Source: Pelodera strongyloides
Taxonomy: Eukaryota > Nematoda > Chromadorea > Rhabditida > Rhabditidae
Length of the DNA: 64,000 nucleotides
Direction: 5' to 3'
Assembly: GCA_036852015.1 (NCBI GenBank)
Contig: JAANDG010000102.1
Span: forward strand, 248,001-312,000
Shown here: positions 1 through 12,500 of the stretch, one piece after another
How positions within the stretch are numbered: position 1 is the first letter of the stretch
Layout of the letters: every line of letters starts with the position of its first letter
Program-made: the position numbers and the translations under genes
Notes under the pieces: generated by a model
What the model saw: the letters and a program-made list of their open reading frames with translations, nothing else
What the model was told of the DNA's origin: nothing
Database searches by the model: none

Positions 1-149
1 AAAGAAACATATTAGTGCGACAAGTTGCCGTCAGTTTCACCATATAGTATTGTTAATCGTTCCATTGTGCTGAAATGTTTGGGACTCCGGGGTTTATCTC
101 AAAAGGTCTATTAAGCGTGTGTGAACCCTTTTCATCTATATTTCTTTAG

Positions 150-379
150 TCATGCGTCGTTCGTCGAGGGCGAATGATGTGACCGCCCCTCTTGTGAATG
201 GAGAAGAGATCCATACGAGTTGCCTTTCCAACCATAGGACGCGTTCTGTTGGTGGAATTGAAATCGACGTGGACGATGACAGTGAATCATTCGATCGAGT
301 AATCAGTGCGGACAGTCCAGCCACAGAAAACGATGACGGAATCACACTAAATGAATTGCAGATGCACCTTCCGGACTAG
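150..379 (+). CDS. 3' terminal exon of an unidentified gene (partial)
   Basis: A TTTCTTTAG acceptor at 141-149 opens an exon that reads to a TAG at 377-379. Frame is set by the only long open frame (75 codons from an ATG at 152, which is probably internal). The tail is hydrophilic and acidic, with a DVDDDSE stretch and an ending TLNELQMHLPD, as expected for a cytoplasmic C-terminus. Upstream exons lie outside the window, so the product cannot be identified. Candidate AATAAA-like polyadenylation signals occur near 733-748. A spurious ORF is possible, but the acceptor plus low-complexity acidic composition favours a real terminal exon. Confidence 0.5.
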
Positions 380-2732
380 CAGAACTATTGTAACTTATTA
401 GAACTAAATTTGACTAACTTATTATAACTTTGTTGCAATTAGTAGTTGCAACATCATGTGGCTTCAACGTCTACGCAATTAATTCTGCCATGACCTTGTG
501 TTCTTGTCATGCGGGGTTGATACCGTAGAACTGCGTACAAAATACTTTGTGCTAAACACGTCTTTTTTCAGATTTTCCCAACTTGGGCAGTTTAGTAGAG
601 TTTTCTTGGTTGAGATATTGCGTCTGGTATAAATTCCTCATATTTGGTCATACCATTTTCAAAAACTGAACAACACGAACTTAGTATTGTAGATGAATGA
701 CGTAGATGAATGATGAATATTTGGTAAATCTCCAATAAATTAATAAAAATGTATGTAACTAAGTGACGTTATTCACCGGCTGTTGGGGCGGCATCAAACG
801 AGTATAAATAACATAACATAACAGAACATAACATAACATAACATTTATTACGTCAACAAAATGTATCGCGCAAGTTTTGTCAATATTATCTCATTATCAA
901 AAAATAAATAAAAAATAAAGCAAGAGGAATGGCGAATAAGTGTTCGCCATTGTACCACAAAAGTAGTGCTTACAGTAGTGTGTGGCTCACCAAATTGCAC
1001 CATGTTATTTTATTAATTGAGCTTTTGTGAACCCCATCTTTTTTACGCCGCCACAACTTGTTTCGTGAAATACAGCGCTATACATATTAGGTAATGGCCA
1101 ATAGTTACCTTATAGTTTTTGACACATTGATAGTTTACCTAAATAGTTTACTATAATAATTTACATTATGGCACTTTTCTCTTATAGATTTTAACAGGAA
1201 CTCCCAATCTTGGTCTGAGTATGATTTCTGGAAGACCTCGATTTTACTTGAAGGTGATCATTGACGCAAATCTCATGTTTCTCACCAAAATAGAAGCACT
1301 TTGAGCTCGAGAACTGCAAATTTCTGGTAAGAAAACAACCGCTCATGGTCTGAAAGGAAAAAAAAGACATGTTAGAACAATTAAAAAAAACTAATATTAC
1401 AGCTTATCCAATATAGTGGAAAAGCAACTAACCATAAGGCTGAGCCTCCAACGCACGCATCGCTGTGTCTGAACAATCACATCTTTCATAAATACCAGAA
1501 ATACATGTTAAATAAGTGCATAATACGCACCACATATTACATCCAATATTCAATATGCATAGCTTAATTATGGGGAAAGTCGTCGACAGTGGATGTTCCA
1601 TCCGCAAGAGCAATCAAATTCTGAGCAAGGCGACGTGCGTCCTGAATTGAGTCTTTAGCTATATTACATATAATACATATTTTGATTGATAAGTATGATA
1701 AACTTGATACGCTTACATGGATTGTAGACATCTAAAAGTTCAGCCCCCACTAAAAAGGTTGTTTGTAATTTTTCTGTTAAAAAATTGTAATGTCATCATG
1801 GCTATGAAATCCGCATTGCACAAACCAGATCGCGGGGGAGGGGGATTATCAGCATTACATGCCTACAAGGTTCCAGGAAGGATGTGAAGCACCATGTAAT
1901 TCAGCAAAATTAAGTAAAAATACAACATCCTTTGGCTTCCTTTTAAATTATTGTACTTGTGAATTTCTCGGGCCTATTTCGTGTTTGGCTAGATGCAGAC
2001 TCAGATTCGCATTTCTGCGTTTGGACTACGGTCTCAAGTAGCTTCCCCAGTTAGGAATGGCGTGCAATTTTCTAATGTGTTATTACTGAATCTTGTTGTT
2101 TTCACAGAAAAAAAAACTGGAATAGTTTTTCTTCGTCATTTGGTATTTCACATCCCTTCAAGCAGATTGTACCATACATCTTCAACTGTGAGTACAATCT
2201 ATCAATGGCAAGCGTACTACCGTGGCATTAGCAAACATTATACAAAAACACATTTAAAACTATGCAGCAACCAAATAACAGTTTGTTCTTATTGTAACGA
2301 TATTTTAACTAAATATTTTTCGCTAAGCACCAGAAGTGGCCATCTAATGAATTTACTTGCCAATCTTCTATATCCCTTGTTTGGTTTGCGAGTTTCAATA
2401 CTCAAGCCTATCCTGGAAGATCAGCAGAAGATTATACTCACACATATTAACTCTGGATTCACATATTAATCGCATATTAAAACAGCGTCTGTCGCTGCAG
2501 TGGATTAAGCAATTACCTTAATTGACTGTGTTCTGCAGCAGACAATGATATTCACCAATTCAAAACCTTATTCGATCAATTCCATTCAACCCACCAGCCC
2601 ACTCGTGGAACAATTTAGCCAGTATGAAGGTGAATTCTCAAAGGCATAGCACCATGATATTTAGGAATACATACCTTCATGAATATAAATATATTTAAAA
2701 TAATAGAGCTCAGAGAACAATAAGTAATATAC
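380..2732. other. Intergenic stretch, no confident gene
   Basis: AT-rich sequence. It holds a short run of ACATA-type pentamers at about 808-845 and, on the minus strand near 1575-1637, a short exon-like stretch (see rejected items). No protein family was recognised in any frame. Confidence 0.5.
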
Positions 2733-2896
2733 TTAGCTATTGAAGCTGAACAAATACGCATTTCCAACAAGTGGATATGCTTTTGGACCCGGTATCTTGT
2801 CCAATGTGCTGCAGCAGCGCAATTTTTTCTAAGTGAAGTGTAAGATAAAAGATAATTCCAGATAATTCTGCGTACAAATACTAACAGCGATAGCAT
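2733..2896 (-). pseudogene. Cytochrome P450 N-terminal exon, frameshifted
   Basis: On the minus strand an ATG at 2896 follows a TTCACTTCAG acceptor directly. It opens with MLSLLVFVRRIIWNYLL, a typical microsomal P450 membrane anchor. After a short A-run near 2826 the reading frame changes. The next frame gives LDKIPGPKAYPLVGNAYLF, the proline-rich hinge of microsomal P450s (PGPxxxPLVGN). The two halves are one base apart in frame, and the second half meets a TAA at 2735-2733 right before a possible GTATAT donor. No other P450 exon was recognised downstream (2732 to 380). I read it as a decayed gene fragment. A single-base assembly error in the A-run plus a real gene with an unusual exon end is the alternative. 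Confidence 0.6.
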
Positions 2897-5800
2897 CTGA
2901 AGTGAACTGCCTGTAGATTTCTAATTGTGCACTCGGAAGTAGGCAGACACGAGAATGCAACACAGTACTTTAACTTTGGAATATATCCACTCCTGAATTT
3001 CTGTGGATTTTGTACGCCATTTCTGGCAAGCTGATCGCAAGTGAATCAAAACATGGCGCACGTTCGTGGAAACGGAATAAGAATTATGTGTCAGGTTGTT
3101 GGAAATGTTGAAAAAAAATGTATTACTAAAATGTTACGAAAAAAATACAATTATGGAATGCTGAAATATACGTCATTAGTAATACATTGCTGGTTAATGG
3201 AAATATTCGCTTACATACTTGAGTCATCATAAAAAATGCTATTTGTGTTACCGTTTAGGATTGGTTTGTAGCTTATTCGAACCCCTCTCCGTAAAGGTAT
3301 ATCCTTGGGATGGTAACCAGTTGTTTTTGCGCGGCTGAAACACAACCTATTACGCATATGTTTTACTATATACCACTAAAAATCAAATGGTATTTTGCTC
3401 TATAAGGTCAAATGAAGACTTTGTTGTTTCACCACTGCTACGTATAAAGTGCACGCTCAGTATGTACTATGTACTCTGACTGAGCGCTTTGTCAACAAAA
3501 AAGTAAGCTCGTCCTTAATCAACGTTTTCTTAGTGTTCGCACTTTCCCTCGCACACAATAGGACCTTGTTATAATAGGCATTTGTGTTGTTTACTGTTAA
3601 ACTCATGTTAACCTTCATAAAAGTTTAAATGTTGCATGCTTAAATGTTTTTAGACTCTTAAAAAGAGCGCAACGCCTTTTCGTTTTCTAAATAAAGAGTT
3701 TAATATAATATATATAACGCCACAAGGACGATGAATGGATCCAATAGAGTTATATTTCGAAGTTTAAATTCATTTTGTTCTTATATTCTGCGTACTGTAG
3801 AACACCGATCTGATTCTTAAATCAGTTGCTTTCCCCGAATTTGAAGATTTTTTCAATAAAGTGCCCAAAAGAAACGTAGGACTAATAAGGGTGGGTTTCA
3901 TGATTGTGCTAAAATGCCGCTGACGTTTATCTATGGTGAAATGGGCAAACTTTCTCGAGAACGGCACATAACTCTTAGTTTTCTGAATATTCAAACGAAA
4001 CTTAGCAAACGTATTAGGCAAGGTCCAAAGAGTGTGAAATAGTTTTCTGGAACAAATATATTGATTTGTTTACTTTCCATCTGGTGTTGTTTAATGCAAC
4101 GCACATATGATGTTAAAATTGCATTGTCTCTCTAGGGGGCGGTTCAAAAGTGACCCGGTCCCGCAGCGCTATTTCTTGAACGGTAGTGCTCCTTATCGTG
4201 AAGTTTGAACCTTGCGCAAGGGGCGCTTTCTAGTTGCCAAATTATCTACAAAGCAATTTTATCTTATTTTCATTCAACATAAATAATACAGGAGCTTTTT
4301 CCTTCATTTATGATTAGGGCAACATCGTTCTGGGGTTCAGTTACTTAACTATGACCAATTACTTTTCGTAGAAACAATTTTCTTCAGAAAGTAGTCAATG
4401 ACTATTTAAGTGTTATTGAAATATTTAATGTTTTCTGTGCTTTGATTCTTTAGTCCCTCCCTCTCCCTCGAACCTATAATCGCTTAGATCAGTTGACAAA
4501 ATTCCCTTATATTGCGATTTATAATGGATGTTTAATCCACGATTCAGTTTAATTTTTGTGATTATGCGAATATCATCACCGATTTATCTTTTTTTTTCTC
4601 CTAGAACATGGTTTATGCTCTAATGGGAGATTGTCTTCATTTCGACCCAACTCTTATGGTGGAAGTGTGATATTCGACGTTATTGTAATTGAATTATGCT
4701 CTAATAATTATAAATACAAAAGCTCCAACAACGGTTGTTGATTTTTACTTATTAACAGTTGTTTGTTCTTTGGTCAAATCCCTGTGCGACTTATGTAGCC
4801 CATATACTGTACTTTCCACAACAATTTATTATGAGGAAGCCTTTCAAATAAGGCGATGCTCTGGACTCATCCCAACTAATCCTAGCTTATTGAACAATAA
4901 TTACCATTTAGCCAAAATAGCAGAGTCCTCTGATTTGCAGGCAATTCCTCACTGTTCGTAGTTCCTTCCTTCGTAGCTGGTTATTCTAATCAATGTCATC
5001 AATCCCCAGGACTGTCCTTTGCGTTGGTTAAGACGCTTAGTGCCATGCTTCCCCCGGAGGCCATATTCACCAACGCCAGGGAATGCTCCCAGGATTCGGT
5101 TGGAGGGTTCCTTATTTGCAATTCACCAACATTATGGGGTCTGCCTGGGGAATCCCATGTTGATTTATTTTCTCCCGATTCTAAGGGTTGTGCATTAAGT
5201 CTCTTAATATTTTTTTGTATTTATGATGTGAGACCTTGTGGGAACACTTCCTCCTGGGAAGACTTCCGTTGTGTTGGTGAATACGCTCTCGGAAATCACA
5301 ACAAGATAGACAAATATAGACAATACCTTTTTCTTATTTTAGTAACCTAATTGTTGTTTTCTTGTTAACCTGATAATCTTGAAGTGCTTTAATGTGTTTG
5401 TTTTAATGTTTAAAATTTCGAGAATATCAAAGAAATATCACAGATAACGTGCTGAATAGTAGCAACCGTTTGAATCATGTTTTAATATGTGCGAGTTTAC
5501 GAGCACACATTAATTATAAGCTTTAATTTTTTGCCAGTGTATCACCTACATCTGGTATGTATGAATTTGTAAACACCAACATTTTTGAGTAGCGAAGAGT
5601 GCATTTCTTAGAAGTACTATCCATATTGCATCACATGGAGTGGTATGCTATCACCTTTTTCTTCTTCTTTTTTCTTCATTTGCATTGAACTGATCCCGCC
5701 CCCCCCCATACTTTCACCTGTCACCTGTTACGTATTTATTTTGCTTCAGTTACTTTGAGCATTACATTTTTAATTGGTACCGGATTTTCTCACATAATGT

Positions 5801-6053
5801 TATTTACCATTTTTTCGTGCTTATTGTTTGTGTTTAGTGTTGCGGATCTTTTCTCAATAATATCATTCACACCCTATTAAGGTTGTCACATGGTTTTATT
5901 GTTACTCGTCAACGTTTGTACTGCTCGTCTGCACTCGTAATCGCATTTCCGTTTTGCAGGTGGTACTTCCCTTTCTCGGCCTTATTCCCATTACACATCA
6001 TATTGATGTTTTTAGTTTAGAAGGATAATTCTCGACGATTTCACTATTCCACT
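2897..6053. other. Intergenic region upstream of the nuclear receptor
   Basis: AT-rich. It contains a GC-richer block at about 4137-4235 and an imperfect inverted repeat near 5062-5095 and 5250-5288 (TATTCACCAAC core in both arms). The 108-codon ORF at 5024-5350 spans this palindrome and resembles nothing known. A TTTTGCAG at 5952-5959 could be a 5' UTR or spliced-leader acceptor for the receptor gene. Confidence 0.45.
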
Positions 6054-8495
6054 ATGTTAGCTGACGATGACGATGATGTCCAACCACGGGCACGATCAGT
6101 TCACAGTGCAGCCGATAGACTTAGGTTGCGACAGGAGGCAATTAGGAAATTTGTTCCCGGTGGGTATAAGAATATAGCATCAATTTTGTAACTGCTAAAG
6201 TACAAAGAGCCGCGAAGTTGATGTTGACTGTGTACTCTTCAGGAGAACCGTGTGTTGTCTGTGGCGATGCTTCATCTGGGATCCATTATGGTGTTGCCAG
6301 TTGTAATGGATGTAAAACATTTTTTAGAAGAGTTATTATCGAGGTAAGCAACTTCAGTTCTTCCACATATTACAGTGCAGAATCAAGTTATGGGTAGTAG
6401 GTAATGTTGCGACATTTTTAAATTTAAAAGGTCGTGTTTTCAGAACCGCACCTATTCGTGCAAAAATAATGGTGATTGCATTATCGACAAAAGTATGCGT
6501 TGTTCATGTAGGCATTGCCGTTTCAAGAAGTGCATTCGAGTAGGAATGGATAGAACTGGTAAGCATTTATATATTTCGTGTAACTTGTTATGAGATTTTC
6601 TTACATGTAAGCATTTGCGAGGCTGGTTCTTTATCATTTCTGAAGTTTAGCTTCTCTTTTTCAGAATTGAATATTGAGCGTCGGCGGAAACGAAAATCGC
6701 GGTTAGGTCAATTTCCTCACAGTGACGATTCGGACGATTATAGTAAGCATGTTACTTTGTTTCTTTCTTTGTTTGCTCTTTTAATAATCGCTTTTAGGCG
6801 GAAAATATGGAATTACTTCTGTATGTTCGTAATAAATGTTGTGTTATTCTCTTTTTGCCGCCGCCTCCCTTTTGTTTTTCCTTATTTAACTATTTTTTCA
6901 GATCAAGACCCTCTTGTTGAGTTGTTATTTGCCAAAGAGACGGTCTATCAAGCGCTGTTAAATTCCACGGCTACTCCAATTCATGGAACACTAAAGGAAG
7001 CATTGATATCATCAAAGGCATTTGATGAACCGGTTTCAACGGTGACTCTTTGACACTTTGTGTTATTGTCTTGTTTATGAATTTATACTGGGTCTTTGTT
7101 TAATTCAGCTGTAGTTTATACTGGTCAACCGGTTTAACATGGCCCGTTCTGTAATTCTTTGTAAATTGTAAATAAACGATTTTTTTTCAGTTCACTTCAC
7201 ATCCCCTGCCTCCCTGCGAACAGCGCAATTTTTCTTACTGGAGGGCGAAAATTCTGTCCGTTATTATCGAGTGGGCGAAATCTTTTGAGGTATGCCTTGG
7301 AAGATACCTTTCTTCTTCTCTTCACTACAATTCGTGATGTTTTAAATTTGTGAGGAAAATTAGTTTTGAATATATTTAAATCATTAGTGATATTGATTTT
7401 CAGGTTTTTTCCAAGATGAACCTTGATGACCAGATGCGCTTGATTGTACACACTTCGTTCTCAAACTTGGTGCTTGCTGAGGCTTTTCATACTCCAGAAA
7501 AATACACCGACAGGATCGTATTTCCGGATGGCCTCAGCGGGTTAGTATGCAGTTATTTGTGTGTAAGGTGGACACGCACATTGGTTGACAATATGAATCT
7601 TTCATGTCTCCTTGTTGCAGGTTCCGAAACCTGACGGCTAATATATTGAAAGAACGGAGTGGCCTGATTCCTACCGTAGTCGCTGTGATCAATAACATCC
7701 TTGTACCAATTCGAAGAATGAAAATGACCAAGACCGAATATCTGTTACTGCAGGCTATTATATTCTATGACCCAGGTAATAGTACTGATATTCTGGGTGA
7801 TTGGCGAAGGCCGATGTAGTTCAGATGTTTAGCACTGCTTTTCTCCTTGCATGCTTACTGTGTAATTAATGTGGGAAGACTCTCTATACTCTTGTTCTTC
7901 TCCTGTTTTAATTTGCCGGTTTCGTTCCTATCATTCTTATTGTTATTTACAGAAAGTCTGAGCATTTCGGAAGCTGCTCGACAGCTGATCTCAGCAAAAC
8001 GACGACGGCTTCTTGATTCTCTCAGACGTTATTTGGAGAGAAAGTTCACGGATCCAATGGAGACTGCGACCAGATTCGCGGAACTTCTTTTGAGGATATC
8101 AAATGTACAGGTGTGAATTGAGCATATTCCACAAGCAAAGATTACCTCCACAAACAGTGAACATTATGATTTAATGAATTTGATCTGCGAAATGAAAAAT
8201 TGAGGTTCCGGTCGGGCGGGAATCGAACCCGCATCTTTGGTTTTCCGGGCCAATGCGTTAACCGATTACGCAATTTTTCATTTCGCAGTCCAAATGCATG
8301 GGGGCTAAGGGCGGCCTTAATGCTCAATGTGCAATTTGCAGAAACATTTGAATCATTATGATTTAAATTTTTTTTCAGAAGGTAGCCGCATTCAAGCGCG
8401 AGACACTTTGCACAATCGAGACCTTCAATCTAATGACTCCTCATCCATTTACAATGGAAATATCCAAGAAATACCCCGACGTCAGCTTCTTCTAG
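6054..8495 (+). CDS. Nuclear hormone receptor, nematode supplementary type
   Basis: Ligand-regulated transcription factor acting in the nucleus. Exons: 6054-6159, 6243-6343, 6444-6558, 6665-6742, 6902-7041, 7191-7289, 7404-7540, 7621-7775, 7953-8110, 8379-8495. All junctions keep phase and give 401 aa. The C4 zinc-finger DNA-binding domain starts at Cys39 (CVVCGD) and has P-box [10 protein letters not shown], then NRTYSC and [14 protein letters not shown] for the second finger. A basic hinge (ERRRKRKSR) follows. The ligand-binding domain runs from about residue 150, with [17 protein letters not shown] as the conserved helix region and a C-terminus [25 protein letters not shown] is typical of the expanded HNF4-derived nematode receptors. 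The start is the first ATG in frame, downstream of TTTTTAG at 6009-6015. The specific orthologue cannot be named. Confidence 0.9.
8185..8288 (-). repeat. tRNA-derived sequence inside a perfect 18-bp hairpin
   Basis: Arms CTGCGAAATGAAAAATTG (8185-8202) and CAATTTTTCATTTCGCAG (8271-8288) are exact reverse complements. Between them the minus strand reads like a tRNA: D-arm-like GCGTAATCGGTTAACGC, an anticodon-arm-like TTGG/CCAA stem, and a perfect T arm GCGGG-TTCGATT-CCCGC containing the pol III B box GGTTCGATTCC. There is no 7-bp acceptor stem, so it is not a functional tRNA gene. It sits in the last intron of the nuclear receptor. A 13-bp direct repeat (CATTATGATTTAA at 8162-8174 and 8354-8366) flanks the wider segment and could be a target-site duplication. 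Confidence 0.7.
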
Positions 8496-9541
8496 TGCCT
8501 ACGAGATTCGTCTTCTTTCTTTGCTTATTTCTCATTCACAAGTGCAACTTAATTACTTGCCATAATGTACTACTTCCTGTACATACATGTATATTACCAA
8601 TTATTGTATTTTCTTAGTAGTTCGCTTATTGCTAGCTTTTCGTAGATAGGAGCGAAATATAGATTGATCATATCCAGTCATTCCATTAGAAGAACTAAGT
8701 GCACAGCCGAATAGAGAATTTATTTATCGCTAGTGGAGTATAACTTGCGTTTGTAAAAAGCATAATCTTATCGTAATCATCATTTAGTATGCGTATCAAA
8801 AAGCGTCCCGGAGAAGTTTATTGTGTTGCCTAGATCGATTGTTTTAGATTCGAATGATTGTTTTGAGAATGCGGTATTAAGAATAAAGTCTCGACTATAA
8901 TGCTGATTTGTGTATACACCGTGTGAAGATCTTGCAAAATTTAAACGTTAAAATTTGTTTTACGTTTCAAGAGCGTGCACCTTTATTCAAGCGAGTTCAA
9001 AGTACAATTTCAAGGTTTTGCTTATGACATGTTCCGCAGAGGTCCTGAGCTTCCAGATGACAAATTGCTCGACGCCTTCGGGCAAATTTCTCGACGTCTT
9101 GTAAATATATTATTGTTGTGATAGTTATAGCAGTGCGTTCGAAACATAGTTTTCAATTGTATGACTCATAAAGTAGGTTGATCGCAACGTTACGAGTATT
9201 GTTTCAACTAATCTCAAGGAAAACTTGGCGGATCACTCCGTATTTTTAGTTGTAGTACGAGAATGACACACACGGCACGGATTATGCAAATTTCTCTGCT
9301 TTGCGAGACTGATCCCGCCTCTTTTGCATACAGAAAGAGCGAGAGATTGCCGAGCCTGCACACTCCTGTGCTGCAATCCTGCTCCGTACTTCAGACACTG
9401 GTGTTTCCTTTCTGATCTCATAAACTAGGAACTCGAACCTCATCGGAAGTTATTCCAAAAGGGGACCGGATCCCCACATCACATCACTGCAGAAGGATAT
9501 TTCTACGACGAACAGCCAAAATTCAGCGCTGCACCCCACCA
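8496..9541. other. Receptor 3' UTR and antiporter 5' region
   Basis: After the receptor 3' end there is a short open stretch at 9030-9100 starting at an ATG (9030). It encodes FRRGPELPDDKLLDAFG, followed by a possible donor (GTAAAT). Its DNA resembles 49236-49274. It may be a 5' exon of the antiporter, but its end phase (0) does not fit the next exon (needs 2), so it is not included in that model. Confidence 0.3.
8882..8887 (+). promoter_or_regulatory. Candidate polyadenylation signal, nuclear receptor
   Basis: AATAAA about 390 bp after the receptor stop codon, followed by GT-rich sequence. It is the nearest canonical hexamer seen. Confidence 0.4.
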
Positions 9542-12500
9542 ATGGAGCGATATGGCAGCGAAATACGGAATCAGCTGCATAACTTATTTAATCACAGACA
9601 GGTAATAAAGAAAAAATGTTAGAGCAGATTAACGTTTGGGTATTAGCCAGAGCTATTACTACATATTATTCTCAAATTGGAAGATAAATACACCTTTATT
9701 TGAGCCACAAACTGGAAGAAATTTTTTTTTGAACACTGAACGTCGAGATGATACTTGTTGCAGGTGAATATATTGGTGACTGCGGCGTTCATATTCGTTT
9801 CAACATACATTGCATTTGTGGCATGTATCGGACAGAATATAGTTCATCCGTTGGGTGAGTTATCAGACATAATCGCGTGTTAAAACACGGCGCACTTCGA
9901 ATTTGTTGTTAACACTGCATAATTGTGGCTGACCATAAACATCCCTAGTTTCAGCTGATATCACCCGGTCTTCCTTCTCAAATAATGCCCTCAATGAGTT
10001 TGTGCAGACCACAATGTCTCTTTTCATCATGTTGGTACTTGGATTAGCAGCCGGAAGACTCTTTTACTACATTCATTTACCCCCTTTGCTCGGTAAGCTA
10101 AACTTTTACATAAACTCTCATATCAAGCACTTCAGCCTGTTTGGCAACGTCGAAAAATTTAAACGATACTGTTTCTTTTTCTTATTGCTCCTGAAACCTC
10201 TGACCAATTGCTAGTAAGAAGTGATATACATAGTTAAACAAGTTTCTCTCCATCACAGATCAACAAAGCGAGACTTTCTCCTGTGAGGTAAATCGTGCAA
10301 ATAGAGTGGTATTATAATGGGATTATTTCTCGAATAATGCAAATGTGCACGAGTAGCAAAGAGGGAAAACCAGAGTTATTACAAGAGAACAAAGGTTCTG
10401 GACTAAAATATACAGTGCACTGCGAAAAAACATCACAGAATATGAAATTAATACCGTTCAAGCAAATTATATTGACACAAGACATCGACAAAGTGATTAA
10501 TTGGTTGTGTTAAAAGAAAAGACCTGTCACAAAAGTACGAAGCCTGCTTCAGGATCGTTGCTTGTCGGAATTGCTCTAATTAACATCCCTGGAATCAACA
10601 AACTCTTCTGGGTGAATTCATATTGGGACTTCGCTGTTCGCCAATTTGCCTTCATTCTCATAATGTTGAGGGCGGCCATCGCCGTTTGCAACCACGACCA
10701 ACCAAGGAATGCGCCGGTATCGTCATATTATCATTTGGTTAGAACTCATGTCAAAATTGCAATCAAAAATCTATTTCAATAATTTCGTCAGGGCAACGAC
10801 TAAACATTCCAAAGCATAAACATACTGATCCTGGAGTGGAGGGGGTTGTTTTTGATGTTAATGTATGATGGATATTTGAGAACTTTTCGGAGCCATTCTC
10901 TGTTTCTCACCATGTTTTCTCAGGCAAACAACCGGTTGGTTTGCTTATCAAACGAGCATAGCCATTAGAGTTTAAATTATTCGTAGAAAATTAATTAAGT
11001 GCGGCGATTCATTTATTGCTGCAAAGTGCATATGAATAGTTGATTAAGCAGACGAACAACGTGAGCGGGGACCAAGAGGGTGAATCTCGCAAGAGGATTC
11101 TCCCTCAAATACAAAATACGTGCCGGCGCATGCGTCCATGTGTGAGTGCGGAGCGATAGGCGATAACATTATAAGTGTTATGTTGCGCATTGTGCTTCTT
11201 TTGTTTGGCGGTAGTAACGGTAGTCTGTTATAGGCATACATAGTTCTGGTTTATTTTGATTGTTGAGTTAATGCATTCAGCGTGTTAATACTTAGGTGCT
11301 GTTGACTTCTCTGGGTCTGGTGGCTACTTTACTGGAAGCCGGAGCCGTTGTTCTCGCCTCGCACTTTATCTTTGACTTCCCAATCGCAATCGCTATAATC
11401 TTTGGGTGAGCGTATACATCTCACAGTCAGCAATAATATCTGGGTTGCCACTTTAATAAATATTGTCTTGATGGAAGGTTAAATCTTGACGTGGTTTAGT
11501 CTACTTCTTGCGGCCTCTTCCCCTGCAGTAGTCACACCAGCCATGCTCCAGCTTCAGAACAGTAACCTTGGAACGGATAAGGTAGGTAACGATTACTGCT
11601 AGTGCGGTCATTATATTATACAATTTTTGCAGTTATTTTTTAACTGACTTACGCTGTAAAAAGGTCCTTGCCACTCACAGAGTATGTTTCATTTTAGAGC
11701 ATCCCTTCCCTGATAATGGCCGCCACATCAATCGATAATTTGTGTATGATAATTGCGGCAAGCGTGGCCATTGGAGTGGCCTTCAGTGAAGGTTCGCGTT
11801 CCACAGTGTGTATGTGTTCTACAACTAATTAGTAACTAGTGTTTAGTATAGATCGCGTTTTCTCAAATTACACATTCTCTTCAAATTCGGTCTTAGTGTC
11901 ATGTTGTTTCGAAATTAAGAAACAACTAGAACAGCTCACGGGCTTAATGAGCAGTTATTCAGTGGCGAACACCCGACCCAGAGCCTGGTTTCCCACAATG
12001 CAGGGTGAGAAGTAGGAGATCTAGTGATTTCTGGAAAAACCAAAATTGTATGCGTAGAAATAGAATGAAGCGGTTTTCTAGGTGGCTTCAACAAACCATT
12101 TATGTTTCATAAACCCCTATTCATTTCGTATAGTCCACGACATTTTCATTAGTATCGTTATTTTGTTTGAATAAAACCAGTAAAAGTTTTCAGTTTTGAT
12201 TCTATTTCATTAGTATTTTATGTTTGCTAATCTATATATATATTTCTTCAGATCCTGTTATGGAGACCATTGTTCGGACTGTTGGTGAGATAGTTGTGAG
12301 TGCAGTGATTGGATTGGTTATTGGTAAGTTATCTAAACGATTTGGCTATGAATTTACCCACTGTTTACATTGGCTGTGCATAGATTATACAATCATTGTA
12401 ATTTGTCTGTTTTTACGATGTTTATGTTCATTGGATCATATTTTGACCGGAAACTTCCTCGCAAAAGTGTGGATGTGTGGGATGGATGTAGACTGAATAA

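Noticed and set aside
1575..1637. Minus-strand exon-like stretch reading DARRLAQNLIALADGTST after a TTCAG acceptor
   Set aside because: Looks coding-like, but no partner exon in matching phase was found and no family could be assigned. A second weak piece at 1437-1472 does not join in phase.
1993..2469. 158-codon ORF, the longest simple ORF in the window
   Set aside because: No family motif, irregular composition, no splice or start context; long AT-rich intergenic DNA gives such ORFs by chance.
8203..8278. Functional tRNA gene on the minus strand
   Set aside because: No acceptor-stem pairing, T33 replaced by C, and a mismatch in the anticodon stem.
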